Translations under genes and position numbers: made by a program
Part shown: positions 28,769 to 36,840 of the stretch, piece by piece
Numbering within the stretch: the first letter of the stretch is position 1
Layout of the letters: each line of letters opens with the position of its first letter
NCBI GenBank assembly: GCA_009694475.1
Contig: SHUX01000008.1
Coordinates: forward strand, 1 to 37,697
Direction of reading: 5' to 3'
DNA length: 37,697 nt
Origin: Thermoleophilia bacterium
Lineage (GTDB): Bacteria > Actinomycetota > Thermoleophilia > Gaiellales > F1-60-MAGs149
Notes under the pieces: generated by a model
Database searches by the model: none
What the model saw: the letters and a program-made list of their open reading frames with translations, nothing else
What the model was told of the DNA's origin: nothing

Positions 28769-30033
28769 TGCCAGCCCTCGAGTGTCGCGTTGGTGGCGCG
28801 CAGGAAGGCTTGGGCTTTGACGATCGTCTCGTCGGCCTCGTCGTCGGGGTCGGATAGCAGTGTTACGGCACCACCGGCGCCATAGCGTGCCTCGCCGTGC
28901 GAGATCGACGCGGTGCGAATGGCGATGCTGGCGGTCAATGAGCGGCGGGCTGGTTCGAAGGCGAAGATGGTGCCGCAGTAGAAGCCGCGCGCGTCGCTTT
29001 CGAGCCGGTCGATCAGCTCCATCGCGCGGCGTTTCGGGGCTCCGGAGATGGAGCCGCCAGGAAAGCACGAGACGAGCACGTCGGGTAGGCGTACGTCTTC
29101 GCGGATCTGTGCGGTGACGGCGCTGACGAGGTGCATCACGTTCTCGGTGCGTTCGAGTTCGCAGAGTGCGGTCACGTGTACCGAGCCGGGCTCGGCGGTG
29201 GCGGTCAGATCGTTGCGCAGGAGGTCGACGATCATTACGTTCTCGGCGCGATCCTTGGCGGACGCAACGAGTTCGGTTGCGAGCGCCTCGTCCTCGGCTG
29301 GCGTCGTGCCGCGCCGGCGCGTGCCCTTGATTGGTCGCGTCTCGGCGTGTCCGTCGTGGATGTGGAGAAAGACCTCGGGCGAGACGGAGGCGACTTCGAT
29401 GCCGTCACCGGCGAGGTAGGCGGCGTGGTCGGCTGGGGCGATTACGGCGAGGCGTTCGAAGAGGTCCCAGCCGCCGGCGGTCCAGGGTGTGCGGATTAGG
29501 TGTGCAAGGTTGATCTCGAAGGCCTCGCCTGCGCTGATCAGGCGCTGCACTTCGCGGGCCTGCATGGCGTACGCGGCGCGGCTGAGGCCACTGGTTGCCG
29601 TGCGCGCAGGCGCTGCCACGCTTGGCGCTGGTGGGTCCTCAGCGCTGGTTGCCTCGACCAGCAGGTCGCGTGTCGCGCCGGCGGGACCGAGCATCTCCCA
29701 CGTGCCTGTGGCATGGTCGAGCGCGGCGTAGGTGCGGTAGTAGTGGGCAAGGAAGGCCGGGTCGGTTGGTTGGTGGCGCGGCGCGATGCCGTGCAGGTCG
29801 AGCCCTGCGTCGTAGGTGATCGCACCGAGCCAGATACCTTCACCGCGAGCGGCGTGGACGAGCCGCGGTGGAATTGCTGGTAGCCCCGCGCCGTGCGTGC
29901 TGACGATTGTCTCGTCGGGGTTGACGGCCAGCAGCGACCGCGTCCCGTAGCGCGTCACGTGCAGGCTGGCGAGCAGCGTGGGTGTGTGGCCCGCGGCGTG
30001 GAGCCAGCGGGCGGCTCCAAGGGCGGTCGCCAT
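28765..30033 (-). CDS. pabB: Aminodeoxychorismate synthase, chorismate-binding subunit
   Basis: Aminates chorismate to 4-amino-4-deoxychorismate. The 422 aa show the chorismate-binding domain: FEINLAH (about 172-178), SPEVFLHI (about 219-226), RPIKGTRRRG (about 235-244), a DLLRNDL segment, FPGGSISGAPKRRAMELI and the final GGAVTLLSDPDDEADET. The Lys in PIKGT marks PabB, since TrpE and isochorismate synthases differ there. It heads the pabB-pabC-pabA operon; each junction is a 4-nt stop/start overlap, implying coupled translation. Start ATG lies 6 nt from a TACCCT box, so the operon mRNA is probably leaderless. Confidence 0.93.
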   Translation of the reverse strand: MATALGAARWLHAAGHTPTLLASLHVTRYGTRSLLAVNPDETIVSTHGAGLPAIPPRLVHAARGEGIWLGAITYDAGLDLHGIAPRHQPTDPAFLAHYYRTYAALDHATGTWEMLGPAGATRDLLVEATSAEDPPAPSVAAPARTATSGLSRAAYAMQAREVQRLISAGEAFEINLAHLIRTPWTAGGWDLFERLAVIAPADHAAYLAGDGIEVASVSPEVFLHIHDGHAETRPIKGTRRRGTTPAEDEALATELVASAKDRAENVMIVDLLRNDLTATAEPGSVHVTALCELERTENVMHLVSAVTAQIREDVRLPDVLVSCFPGGSISGAPKRRAMELIDRLESDARGFYCGTIFAFEPARRSLTASIAIRTASISHGEARYGAGGAVTLLSDPDDEADETIVKAQAFLRATNATLEGWQ

Positions 30034-30039
30034 AGCGAG

Positions 30040-30045
30040 AGGGTA
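30040..30045 (-). promoter_or_regulatory. -10 box of the pab operon
   Basis: Minus-strand TACCCT, CTCGCT, ATG at 30033. It sits between the pabB start and the citrate synthase end on the same strand, giving the operon its own promoter. Confidence 0.6.
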
Positions 30046-30051
30046 TCCGAC

Positions 30052-30080
30052 TTCGGTTTGGGCTCTGACCCTAGACCGAA
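30052..30080. terminator. Imperfect hairpin downstream of citrate synthase
   Basis: TTCGGT/ACCGAA outer stem with an inner GGG/CCC pair, 23 nt beyond the gltA stop (minus strand). There is no T-tract on the minus strand; plausible but weak as a terminator. Confidence 0.35.
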
Positions 30081-30103
30081 TTTCGCTGATCTACTTCGCT
30101 GGT

Positions 30104-31225
30104 CTACTTTTCTGGCATGGGGCCGACGTACTCGACCTGGGGGCGAATCAGACGCGGGTAGTTGATCTGCTCGAGCATGTGCGCCGTCCAGCCTGCCGTG
30201 CGGCTGACGGCGAAGGTCGGCGTGTAGAGGCCCGGATCCAGTTCGATCGTCTCGAGCACAGCGGCCGCGTAGTACTCGACGTTGGTGTAGAGGCGCTGGT
30301 CGGGCTTGTATTCGTGCAATAGGCGCAGGGCCGTCTGCTCGACGTGGCGGGCCAGTCCGAGTCGCTCGTCGTCGGAGCCGAGTCGTTCTGCGACTTCGCC
30401 TAACGCGCGGGCGCGTGGGTCGTATGTCTTGTAGACGCGGTGGCCGAAGCCCATCAGGCGCTCGCCACCTTCGATCTTGGCGCGCAACCATGGCTCGGCG
30501 TTGTCGGCTGTGCCGATCTCGTCGATCATCGACGAGACGTGGCTTGGTGCGCCACCGTGCAACTTGCCCTTGAGGGCACCGATCGAGCCGACGAGGCCCG
30601 AGCCGATGTCGGAAGCGGTCGAAACAATCACGCGACCCGTAAAGGTCGAGGCGTTCATGCCGTGCTCGGCTGTCAACACGAGGTACGCGTCGAGGGCGCC
30701 AACTTGGGCATCGGTCGGCTCGGCGCCGGTCATGATGCGGAGGTAGGCGCGGGCAATCGTGTCGCCGGGCTGAATATCGCCAGGCGTCACGCCGGCACGG
30801 CGAGCGCCGAGTAGAGCAACGGAGCCAGCGATCGCACCAAGCGCGGCCTGGGCGTCGGCGGGCGTGCCACCTTCGGCCAGCTTGCGACCCATCGACCAGA
30901 CGCTCATTGCGGAGCGCACGGCGTCCATCGTCAGCGCGTTCGGATCGAGCGTCGCGACGGTGGCGGGCTCGGCGGCAACCTTGCGCATGTTGTCGAACAC
31001 GATTTCGCGCAATTCGTTGGTCTCGTCGACGCTCGGCAGATGGCCGGTCCAGAGCAGGAAGGCAACTTCGTCGAAGGTGTGCTCGCGCACGAGTACTTCG
31101 GCGTCGTGGCCGCGGTAGATCAATTGGCCGTTCTCGCCGTCGACGAAGCAGATCTCGCTTGGTCCGATCGAGATACCTTCGAGGCCATTGCCTGCGTGCA
31201 TGCGGGAATTGGTGTTAACTGCCAT
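30104..31225 (-). CDS. gltA: Citrate synthase (type II-like, short form)
   Basis: Condenses acetyl-CoA (or possibly propionyl-CoA) with oxaloacetate. The 374 aa have His188 (AEHGMNAST), His223 (GKLHGGAPSHV) and His262 (GFGHRVYKTYDPRA), plus RTAGWTAHMLEQI near the end. The usual catalytic Asp of the PNVDFYSG motif is Glu317 here (TNVEYY). The start at 31225 is set by AAGGAG 7 nt upstream; the 22-codon extension in the track is not needed. A TAGGGT box (31249-31254) gives a short leader. The family also contains 2-methylcitrate synthases, which would suit a propionyl-CoA-using cell, so specificity stays open. Confidence 0.92.
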   Translation of the reverse strand: MAVNTNSRMHAGNGLEGISIGPSEICFVDGENGQLIYRGHDAEVLVREHTFDEVAFLLWTGHLPSVDETNELREIVFDNMRKVAAEPATVATLDPNALTMDAVRSAMSVWSMGRKLAEGGTPADAQAALGAIAGSVALLGARRAGVTPGDIQPGDTIARAYLRIMTGAEPTDAQVGALDAYLVLTAEHGMNASTFTGRVIVSTASDIGSGLVGSIGALKGKLHGGAPSHVSSMIDEIGTADNAEPWLRAKIEGGERLMGFGHRVYKTYDPRARALGEVAERLGSDDERLGLARHVEQTALRLLHEYKPDQRLYTNVEYYAAAVLETIELDPGLYTPTFAVSRTAGWTAHMLEQINYPRLIRPQVEYVGPMPEK

Positions 31226-31248
31226 GTGCGTACTCCTTACGTGCCGGA

Positions 31249-31254
31249 ACCCTA
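31249..31254 (-). promoter_or_regulatory. -10 box for citrate synthase
   Basis: Minus-strand TAGGGT with a leader of about 17 nt before ATG 31225. The leader carries AAGGAG (31233-31238), so this is one of the few clearly leadered genes here. Confidence 0.5.
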
Positions 31255-31339
31255 GCCGCTCTCCTTTGTTTCGGAGGTAACCAACCGGCACTCAGGTGAG
31301 CACGTTGTGTTGTCGTAGTTCGACAGTCGCAGGCACGAC

Positions 31340-32089
31340 TCAGGCGCGCTGGGCGTCCTGTATGCGGCGGTAGAGGCGATAGGTGCCAAGTGCGATTAGG
31401 GGCACGGTGAGCGCGCTTGTGATGACGCTGAGGATTGCCGTGACGACGGCATCGATCGTGCCGGCGGGCGCAGCGAGGCCGAGCGATTGAATCACGAGGG
31501 CAATGCTGAGGGCAAACAGTGTGAAGACGACGAGTACGCCGAGCACGCTCCAGTAGCGGCCGCGTGTCAACTGGGCCGAATGGCGTAGCGCCGGCGCCAT
31601 CCGGGCGTCACCCGTTACGACAGCCACGGTCGTGACGCCGAGGCGTACGCCGTTGAGGATCGCCGAGCCGATTAGCGTGCCGATCCCGATCGTCAAGAGC
31701 AGTTGTGAGCCGGAGAGCCAGCCGCCGACGATCAACATTCCGGGCAAGGCGACGATCACGAGCAGCACGAGGAGTTGGGTGATCACGTACGTCGGTAAGA
31801 GTTCGAAGGCGTCGCCGACCGCCTGACGCAGTGGCAGCGGCTCGTCGTTTTCGACTGCCATCGCCGAGCGGATAACCACGATCGAGGCGAGTGGGGCGAA
31901 CAGGAGCAGCGAGCCCACGACCTCGATGATCGCGATGCTCTGCTGCGTGCTTTTGGTGTCTGGGGTGACGAGTGTGAGGGCGAGCAGGGCGATCGTGAAG
32001 GGGAGGTAGATCAGCGCCGTGACGAGTGCCAGGCGGCGTCCCAGTCGGAGGTAGAGGGCGAACGCTTCTTTGGTAACGAGACGAATCAC
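31340..32089 (-). CDS. Polytopic membrane protein of unknown function
   Basis: 249 aa with about six hydrophobic helices and a basic end (YRLYRRIQDAQRA). The pattern (amphipathic N-terminus LVTKEAFALYLRLGRRLALV; central LRQAVGDAFELLPTYVITQLL; later APALRHSAQLTRGRYWSVLGVLVV) is like glycerophosphodiesterase-type or DUF7847-like membrane domains in which two halves repeat. No catalytic motif is seen. The 966-aa ORF in the track is wrong: it continues antisense through sdhA. GTG 32089 is chosen because TAGCCT lies 7 nt before it. It is divergent from sdhA. Confidence 0.75.
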   Translation of the reverse strand: MIRLVTKEAFALYLRLGRRLALVTALIYLPFTIALLALTLVTPDTKSTQQSIAIIEVVGSLLLFAPLASIVVIRSAMAVENDEPLPLRQAVGDAFELLPTYVITQLLVLLVIVALPGMLIVGGWLSGSQLLLTIGIGTLIGSAILNGVRLGVTTVAVVTGDARMAPALRHSAQLTRGRYWSVLGVLVVFTLFALSIALVIQSLGLAAPAGTIDAVVTAILSVITSALTVPLIALGTYRLYRRIQDAQRA

Positions 32090-32096
32090 TTCATGC

Positions 32097-32102
32097 AGGC
32101 TA
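32097..32102 (-). promoter_or_regulatory. -10 box for the membrane-protein gene
   Basis: Minus-strand TAGCCT, GCATGAA (7 nt), GTG at 32089. It fixes the start of an otherwise ambiguous long frame. Confidence 0.55.
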
Positions 32103-32186
32103 CGCGGGTATTCCTCTAAACGCGAGCCGTTTGCGAAAAACAAGTCAATGGAGCGCAAAATCCTGCATGTATCGGCTGCAACGTGC

Positions 32187-32215
32187 TTGCCGTTGTCCGG
32201 GGTCGCGCGTACCCT
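32187..32215 (+). promoter_or_regulatory. Promoter of the succinate dehydrogenase operon
   Basis: TTGCCG (32187-32192), 17 nt, TACCCT (32210-32215): the best two-box promoter in the window. The predicted leader of about 39 nt carries CGGAGG before the GTG of sdhA at 32261. Confidence 0.6.
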
Positions 32216-32260
32216 GCAACCACGTGCGGCATCGCCGTGCACCATTTTCGGAGGAACCTC

Positions 32261-33943
32261 GTGATTCGACATGACGTGATTGTGCTTGGCGCGGGCCTTG
32301 CTGGCATGCGCGCAGCGATCGAGGCCAAGCGTGCGGGTGTTGACGTCGCCGTGATTTCGAAGCTCCATCCGACGCGTTCGCATTCGGGTGCGGCAGAGGG
32401 AGGCATCAACGCCGCGCTTGGTAATGCGACGGAGGATTCGCCGGAGAGTCATGCCTTCGACACCGTCAAGGGTTCCGATTATCTCGGCGATCAGGATGCG
32501 ATCGAGGTGATGTGCCGCGAGGCGCCGGACGATATCTACGAACTCGAGCACATGGGTGCGATCTTTACGCGCGCCTCTGACGGCAAGTTGGCGCAGCGCC
32601 CGTTCGGTGCTGCTGGTGCGCCACGCACGGTCTATTCGGCCGACATCACGGGCCACGTCTTGATCCACGTGCTCTACGAGCAGTTGATCAAATACGACAT
32701 CAAGGTCTACGAGGAGTTCTTCGCGACCAGGGTTGTTGTCGACGAGGGTCGTTGTGCTGGTGTGATTGCCTGGGACACGCAGAAGGGTGGCTTGCACGCA
32801 ATTGAGGCCAACCATGTGATCCTCGCGACGGGTGGTGTTGGTCGTATGTACTACGGCACGACGAACGCCTTTGCCTGCACGGGCGATGGTATGTCGCTGG
32901 CGTGGAATGCGGGTGTGCCGCTGAAGGACATGGAGTTCATGCAGTTCCATCCGACGACGCTCAAGTCGAACGGCGTGCTGATCACTGAGGGTTGTCGCGG
33001 TGAGGGTGGCTATCTGCGCAATAAGGATGGCGAGCGCTTTATGGTGCACGATGCGCCGAACGCGATGGAGTTGGCTTCTCGCGATGTTGTGTCGCGTGCC
33101 GAGTGGAGAGAGATCGCTGATGGTCGTGGCGTCGATGGTTGTGTGCTGCTCGACCTGACGCATCTGGGGTGGAAGAAGTTGAAGTCGCGTCTGCCGGGTA
33201 GTCGCGAGTTGGCGATCGACTATGCGGGTGTCGATCCGATCGAGCAGCCGATCCCGGTTCGTCCGGGTGCCCACTATCAGATGGGTGGCGTCGACTGCGA
33301 TATTTGGGGTGAGACGATGGTGCCGGGCCTGTGGGCTGCGGGCGAGGTCGCCTGCGTGTCGGTGCATGGTGCGAATCGTCTTGGTGGCAACTCGCTGATG
33401 GAGACGATCGTGTTTGGTCGTCGTGCGGGCCAGGCTACTGCCGAGCGTGTGCTCGAGCAGGGCGATACGGGTGCACGCATCGAGCCGGCTGCGCTGGCCG
33501 ACGAGGATCGACGCATCGCCGGCATCCTCAATACGTCCGAGGGCGAGCGCCCGGGTGTTTTGCGCGAGGAGCTCGCGAAGACGATGTACGACAAGGCCGG
33601 CGTCTACCGCACCGGCGAGGCGTTGCTTGAGTGCCAGGAGAAGGTGTACGAATTGCGCGAGCGCGCGCAGAAGTTGCGCCTTGATGATCATGGCCCGGTC
33701 TTCAATACCGATCTGACGATGGCGCTCGAGTTGCATTCGCTGCTCGAGTGTGCGGATTGTCTGGTCACGAGTGCCGTGGCGCGCAAGGAGAGTCGTGGTG
33801 CGCATTCGCGGCTCGATTTTACGACGCGCGACGACGACCATTGGCTCAAGCACACACTCAACTGGAACGATGGTGGCGAGGTTCGCCTCGACTATCGCCC
33901 GGTCACGATTACTAAGCATCAGCCACTGGCACGGAGTTACTGA
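32261..33943 (+). CDS. sdhA: Succinate dehydrogenase/fumarate reductase flavoprotein subunit
   Basis: Oxidises succinate to fumarate on covalently bound FAD. 560 aa: Rossmann motif [14 protein letters not shown] (6-19), the FAD-linking His in [17 protein letters not shown], the capping-domain substrate motif [15 protein letters not shown] with a catalytic Arg, GAHYQMGG, and [19 protein letters not shown] near the second FAD contact. Start GTG has GGAGG 5 nt upstream; the 26-codon extension in the track is rejected. sdhB begins 1 nt after the stop. Length and motifs fit succinate:quinone reductase. No cytochrome b subunit gene precedes or follows; a CCG-domain protein takes that place. Confidence 0.95.
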   Translation: MIRHDVIVLGAGLAGMRAAIEAKRAGVDVAVISKLHPTRSHSGAAEGGINAALGNATEDSPESHAFDTVKGSDYLGDQDAIEVMCREAPDDIYELEHMGAIFTRASDGKLAQRPFGAAGAPRTVYSADITGHVLIHVLYEQLIKYDIKVYEEFFATRVVVDEGRCAGVIAWDTQKGGLHAIEANHVILATGGVGRMYYGTTNAFACTGDGMSLAWNAGVPLKDMEFMQFHPTTLKSNGVLITEGCRGEGGYLRNKDGERFMVHDAPNAMELASRDVVSRAEWREIADGRGVDGCVLLDLTHLGWKKLKSRLPGSRELAIDYAGVDPIEQPIPVRPGAHYQMGGVDCDIWGETMVPGLWAAGEVACVSVHGANRLGGNSLMETIVFGRRAGQATAERVLEQGDTGARIEPAALADEDRRIAGILNTSEGERPGVLREELAKTMYDKAGVYRTGEALLECQEKVYELRERAQKLRLDDHGPVFNTDLTMALELHSLLECADCLVTSAVARKESRGAHSRLDFTTRDDDHWLKHTLNWNDGGEVRLDYRPVTITKHQPLARSY

Positions 33944-33944
33944 T

Positions 33945-35003
33945 ATGGCCACGATTGAGAATGCCCACTTTACGACCCTTAAGGGTGCGTACGATACGGA
34001 GACGATGGAGGCGACGCTGAAGGTGCGTCGCTTCGACCCGGAGACGGCCAAGTCGCGTTTCGACACGTTTACCGTCACGATCCCGGTCACCGCTACGGTG
34101 CTCGACGCGCTCGACGCGATTAAGGACACGTGTGATGGCACGTTGTCGTATCGCAAGTCGTGTCGTATGTCGGTCTGTGGTTCGTGTGGGATGCGTGTCG
34201 ATGGTGGTGCCGCGTTGGCGTGCAAGGTGTCGATGCGCAAGTTTGTCGAGGCGGGTCATACGATCACGGTGTCGCCGATGGGCAATTTGCCGGTGATCAA
34301 GGATCTCGTCGTCGATATGGATCCGTTTTGGAGCAAGATCCGCGCCATCAAGCCGTATCTCGACACGAAGGGTGCGGACACGCCGGCGAAGGAGTGGCGG
34401 ATCGCGCCGGTCGATACGGCGCTGATTCATAAGGAGTCGCTCTGCATCCTCTGTGGTTGCTGCGTGTCGGAGTGCAACTCGATGGAGTCGGATCCCGAGT
34501 TCCTCGGACCGGCAGCGCTCGCGAAGGCCTACCGCTTCGTTGGGGATGCTCGCGATCAGGACACGCGTGAGCGTCTGCGTGACCTCAATGGTGCGCATGG
34601 CATTTGGGATTGCACGCGTTGCTACTTCTGCAATCAGCGTTGCCCGAAGGGTGTCGATCCGCGTGATGCGATCGCGAAACTTGGTGCCGAGTCCTTCAAG
34701 GAGGGCTTCACGGGCGATGAGGGTGCGAAGCATGCGAAGGTGTTCGTCGATTCGACGTACAAGGGTGGTTATCTGCGTGAGACCGAGTTGGTCCCGAAGA
34801 CGATCGGCCCGGTCAATGCGCTGAAGGACATTCCGTTCGCGTTGCAGTTGGCTCGTGCTGGTAAGGTGCCAAACCCTCTGACTCCGCATAAGGCGAAGGA
34901 CAACGACGAGGTCAAGCGGCTTTGGAAGCTGCTCGAAAAGGAAGCGAAGGGTCAGCCGCGCCGTGCTACGGCAACGCATCCCGACGCTGTTCAGGAAGGC
35001 TGA
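33945..35003 (+). CDS. sdhB: Succinate dehydrogenase iron-sulfur subunit with a 4Cys third cluster
   Basis: Carries electrons from SdhA to the membrane part. In 352 aa: [2Fe-2S] CRMSVCGSC plus Cys93 (Cys73, 78, 81, 93), first [4Fe-4S] CILCGCC (Cys167, 170, 173), then Cys177 and the third-cluster motif CTRCYFCNQRCP (Cys223, 226, 229, 233). Classical SdhB/FrdB has a non-Cys residue at the position of Cys226 and a [3Fe-4S] centre; Cys there predicts [4Fe-4S], as in class E enzymes of Sulfolobus. A C-terminal extension of about 100 aa goes beyond the usual ~240. Start ATG 33945 is 1 nt after the sdhA stop. Confidence 0.93.
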   Translation: MATIENAHFTTLKGAYDTETMEATLKVRRFDPETAKSRFDTFTVTIPVTATVLDALDAIKDTCDGTLSYRKSCRMSVCGSCGMRVDGGAALACKVSMRKFVEAGHTITVSPMGNLPVIKDLVVDMDPFWSKIRAIKPYLDTKGADTPAKEWRIAPVDTALIHKESLCILCGCCVSECNSMESDPEFLGPAALAKAYRFVGDARDQDTRERLRDLNGAHGIWDCTRCYFCNQRCPKGVDPRDAIAKLGAESFKEGFTGDEGAKHAKVFVDSTYKGGYLRETELVPKTIGPVNALKDIPFALQLARAGKVPNPLTPHKAKDNDEVKRLWKLLEKEAKGQPRRATATHPDAVQEG

Positions 35004-35010
35004 TTCCCTC

Positions 35011-35925
35011 ATGCAGGAGCGCTACGCATACTACCCCGGTTGCCTCGCCAGCCTTTCGCAGAAAGAGCTCGATTCTTCGACGCGAGCGATCGCGAAGAAG
35101 CTCGAGATCGAACTGGTCGAGATGCCGAGTGTCACGTGTTGTGGCGCGGGTGATATTCATGAGGCTAAGCCCGACTACTACCTGCATATTTCGGCGCGTA
35201 TTCTCGGCCAGGCCGAGCAGTCTGGTTGCGACACGATCCTGACGATCTGCAACGTCTGCACGCTCAACTTGCGCCAAGCCAATATGGCGTTGAAGGAGGA
35301 TGCGGCGCTTCTTAACCGTGTCAATGACAACCTCAAGGAAGTCGGCGCCACGACCTATCAGGGCGGCGTTGATGTTCGCCACCTGTTGTGGGAGGTTTCG
35401 GCGGGTGAGGGCTACGAGCGCTTCAAGAGCATTGCCGTCAAGAGCCTCGAGGGTCTCAAGGTCGCGCCGTTCTATGGCTGCCAGATTTTGCGTCCGGCGA
35501 AGATTCTCGGTTTCGAGGATTCGGATCGTCCCGAGTCGCTCGAGCGTCTGATCAGGGCGTGTGGTGCCGAGCCGATCGACTATCCCGCGAAGGTTAAGTG
35601 CTGCGGCTTCCCGATCGTGTTGGCCCGCGAAGACGTTGCGCTCGGCGAGCTCGTGCAGCCGCTTGAGCAGGCGATGGATGCTGGTGCCGATGTCATCGTC
35701 ACGCCGTGTCCGCTCTGCCATCTTTCGCTCGATGCGTGGCAGCGTAAGGCCGCGGCCTATTCGGGTCGCGAGTTTGGTATTCCGATTCTGCATCTCTCCC
35801 AGCTGTTGGGTGCGGCTGCGGGTATTGAGGAGTCCGAGCTCAAGTTCAAGCGCCATGTCACGCGGCTGAGCCCGTCGGTCAAGGCTAAGTTGCAGGTGCC
35901 GTCGGTCGTCGGTACGAAGGTCTAG
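35011..35925 (+). CDS. CCG-domain protein (HdrB/SdhE-like), third Sdh subunit
   Basis: 304 aa with two complete CCG cysteine motifs of the heterodisulfide reductase HdrB type: Cys11, Cys43-Cys44, Cys80/Cys83 and Cys157, Cys197-Cys198, Cys233/Cys236. Each can bind a noncubane [4Fe-4S] cluster. In class E succinate:quinone reductases and methylmenaquinol:fumarate reductases (SdhABE) this protein replaces haem-b SdhC/SdhD and contacts the membrane, probably through amphipathic helices; it has no membrane segment here. ATG 35011 lies 7 nt after the sdhB stop, with AGGAAGG upstream. The longer start at 34963 in the track would overlap sdhB. Not the flavinylation factor also called SdhE. Confidence 0.9.
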   Translation: MQERYAYYPGCLASLSQKELDSSTRAIAKKLEIELVEMPSVTCCGAGDIHEAKPDYYLHISARILGQAEQSGCDTILTICNVCTLNLRQANMALKEDAALLNRVNDNLKEVGATTYQGGVDVRHLLWEVSAGEGYERFKSIAVKSLEGLKVAPFYGCQILRPAKILGFEDSDRPESLERLIRACGAEPIDYPAKVKCCGFPIVLAREDVALGELVQPLEQAMDAGADVIVTPCPLCHLSLDAWQRKAAAYSGREFGIPILHLSQLLGAAAGIEESELKFKRHVTRLSPSVKAKLQVPSVVGTKV

Positions 35926-35949
35926 TACGCGGCGGTTCTTTTCGTCGGG

Positions 35950-35955
35950 TAGCCT
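35950..35955 (+). promoter_or_regulatory. -10 box placing a start at ATG 35963
   Basis: TAGCCT, TGGTGGG (7 nt), ATG at 35963. This leaderless-type spacing points not to the EcsC-like ORF itself but to a nine-codon ORF in front of it. Confidence 0.5.
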
Positions 35956-35962
35956 TGGTGGG

Positions 35963-35992
35963 ATGACTTGGCAGGAGACGGTGGCACGATGA
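35963..35992 (+). CDS. Nine-codon leaderless upstream ORF
   Basis: ATG ... TGA encodes MTWQETVAR. Its stop TGA overlaps the ATG of the EcsC-like gene (ATGA at 35989-35992), and CAGGAG inside it could act as a ribosome site. If real, it would deliver ribosomes to the next gene by reinitiation. Too short to judge by composition. Confidence 0.4.
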   Translation: MTWQETVAR

Positions 35993-36813
35993 TCGGACAA
36001 CTCTCGAAACTTGCGAGTTCGGGTCAGCAGTTTGCGACCAAGGGTGTCACGGGTGCCTTGCTTGCGAGCGCGACGCGTGGCCGCACGGTCGAGACGGTGG
36101 CCGATCTCGGTGGATTGTCTGTCTCGGGGCTGATCGAGCGCGTGGGCACGGGCATGTTTACGGCGATCGATTTTGCGATCAGCCAGTTTGCGACGGATAC
36201 GGCGGTGCGGGCAGATGTGGCGCGCATTGTGCGTCGCGATCTGGATCCGCGTGCGCTGGAGCGCCAGTTGGTGCGCGATGTGGCGTGGCGCAGCGCGGCG
36301 CGTGGTGCGGTCAGTGGTATTCCGGCGGTGATTCCGGCGGTGGGGACTGCTGTCGAGTTGGCGGCGGCGGTGGCGGATTCGTTGGCGATGACGGTCACCG
36401 AGGCGCGGATGGTGCTCGCACTCGCACACTTGCGTGGTCTCGATCTGCAGGCGACGGAGTTGCGGCGGCTCGACATCATGATCGTGCTTGGCATGGCGGC
36501 GGGTGCGGCCGAGCTCGATGGCGATGTGATTCGGATTGGTGGCGAGGAGTTGTCGATCGAGATGCTGCGCAGCGGGACGATCGCGCCAGAGACTGCGGTT
36601 GCGCTCGGTTCGGCGATCGGTGCCGATGTTGTGCGTAAGGTGGCGCGGCGTCGTACGAGTGGCATCCTGATTCGCCTCTTGCCGGGTGGTATTTCGATTG
36701 TTGCTGCGGCCTGGTCCGACTGGCGTCTGACGGGAAGTGTGGGTAAGCAGGCTGTCGAGTACTTCGATCTGGTCGCACCCATGCCAGAGCCGGCTGTTTC
36801 TGCGCGTTCCTAG
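35989..36813 (+). CDS. EcsC-family-like protein
   Basis: 274 aa. The central part, about 100-170 (SGIPAVIPAVGTAVELAAAVADSLAMTVTEARMVL followed by HLRGLDL, quoted in parts), resembles EcsC-family proteins, which have a conserved Gly/Pro-rich hydrophobic hairpin and a following helix. The second half has another hydrophobic Gly-rich stretch (RLLPGGISIVAAAWSDWRL). No enzyme motif is visible. The function of this family is poorly known (EcsC accompanies an ABC transporter in Bacillus). I chose ATG 35989 over the TTG at 35968 because it is coupled to the short ORF. It is not part of the Sdh operon by function, though on the same strand. Confidence 0.6.
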   Translation: MIGQLSKLASSGQQFATKGVTGALLASATRGRTVETVADLGGLSVSGLIERVGTGMFTAIDFAISQFATDTAVRADVARIVRRDLDPRALERQLVRDVAWRSAARGAVSGIPAVIPAVGTAVELAAAVADSLAMTVTEARMVLALAHLRGLDLQATELRRLDIMIVLGMAAGAAELDGDVIRIGGEELSIEMLRSGTIAPETAVALGSAIGADVVRKVARRRTSGILIRLLPGGISIVAAAWSDWRLTGSVGKQAVEYFDLVAPMPEPAVSARS

Positions 36814-36840
36814 CGCGGCTGGTGGCGCGATGATCGGTGC

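Noticed and set aside
32090-34240. Upstream part of the 966-aa minus-strand ORF at 31340-34240
   Set aside because: Antisense to sdhA and sdhB. Only the last 249 residues (from GTG 32089) look like a protein.
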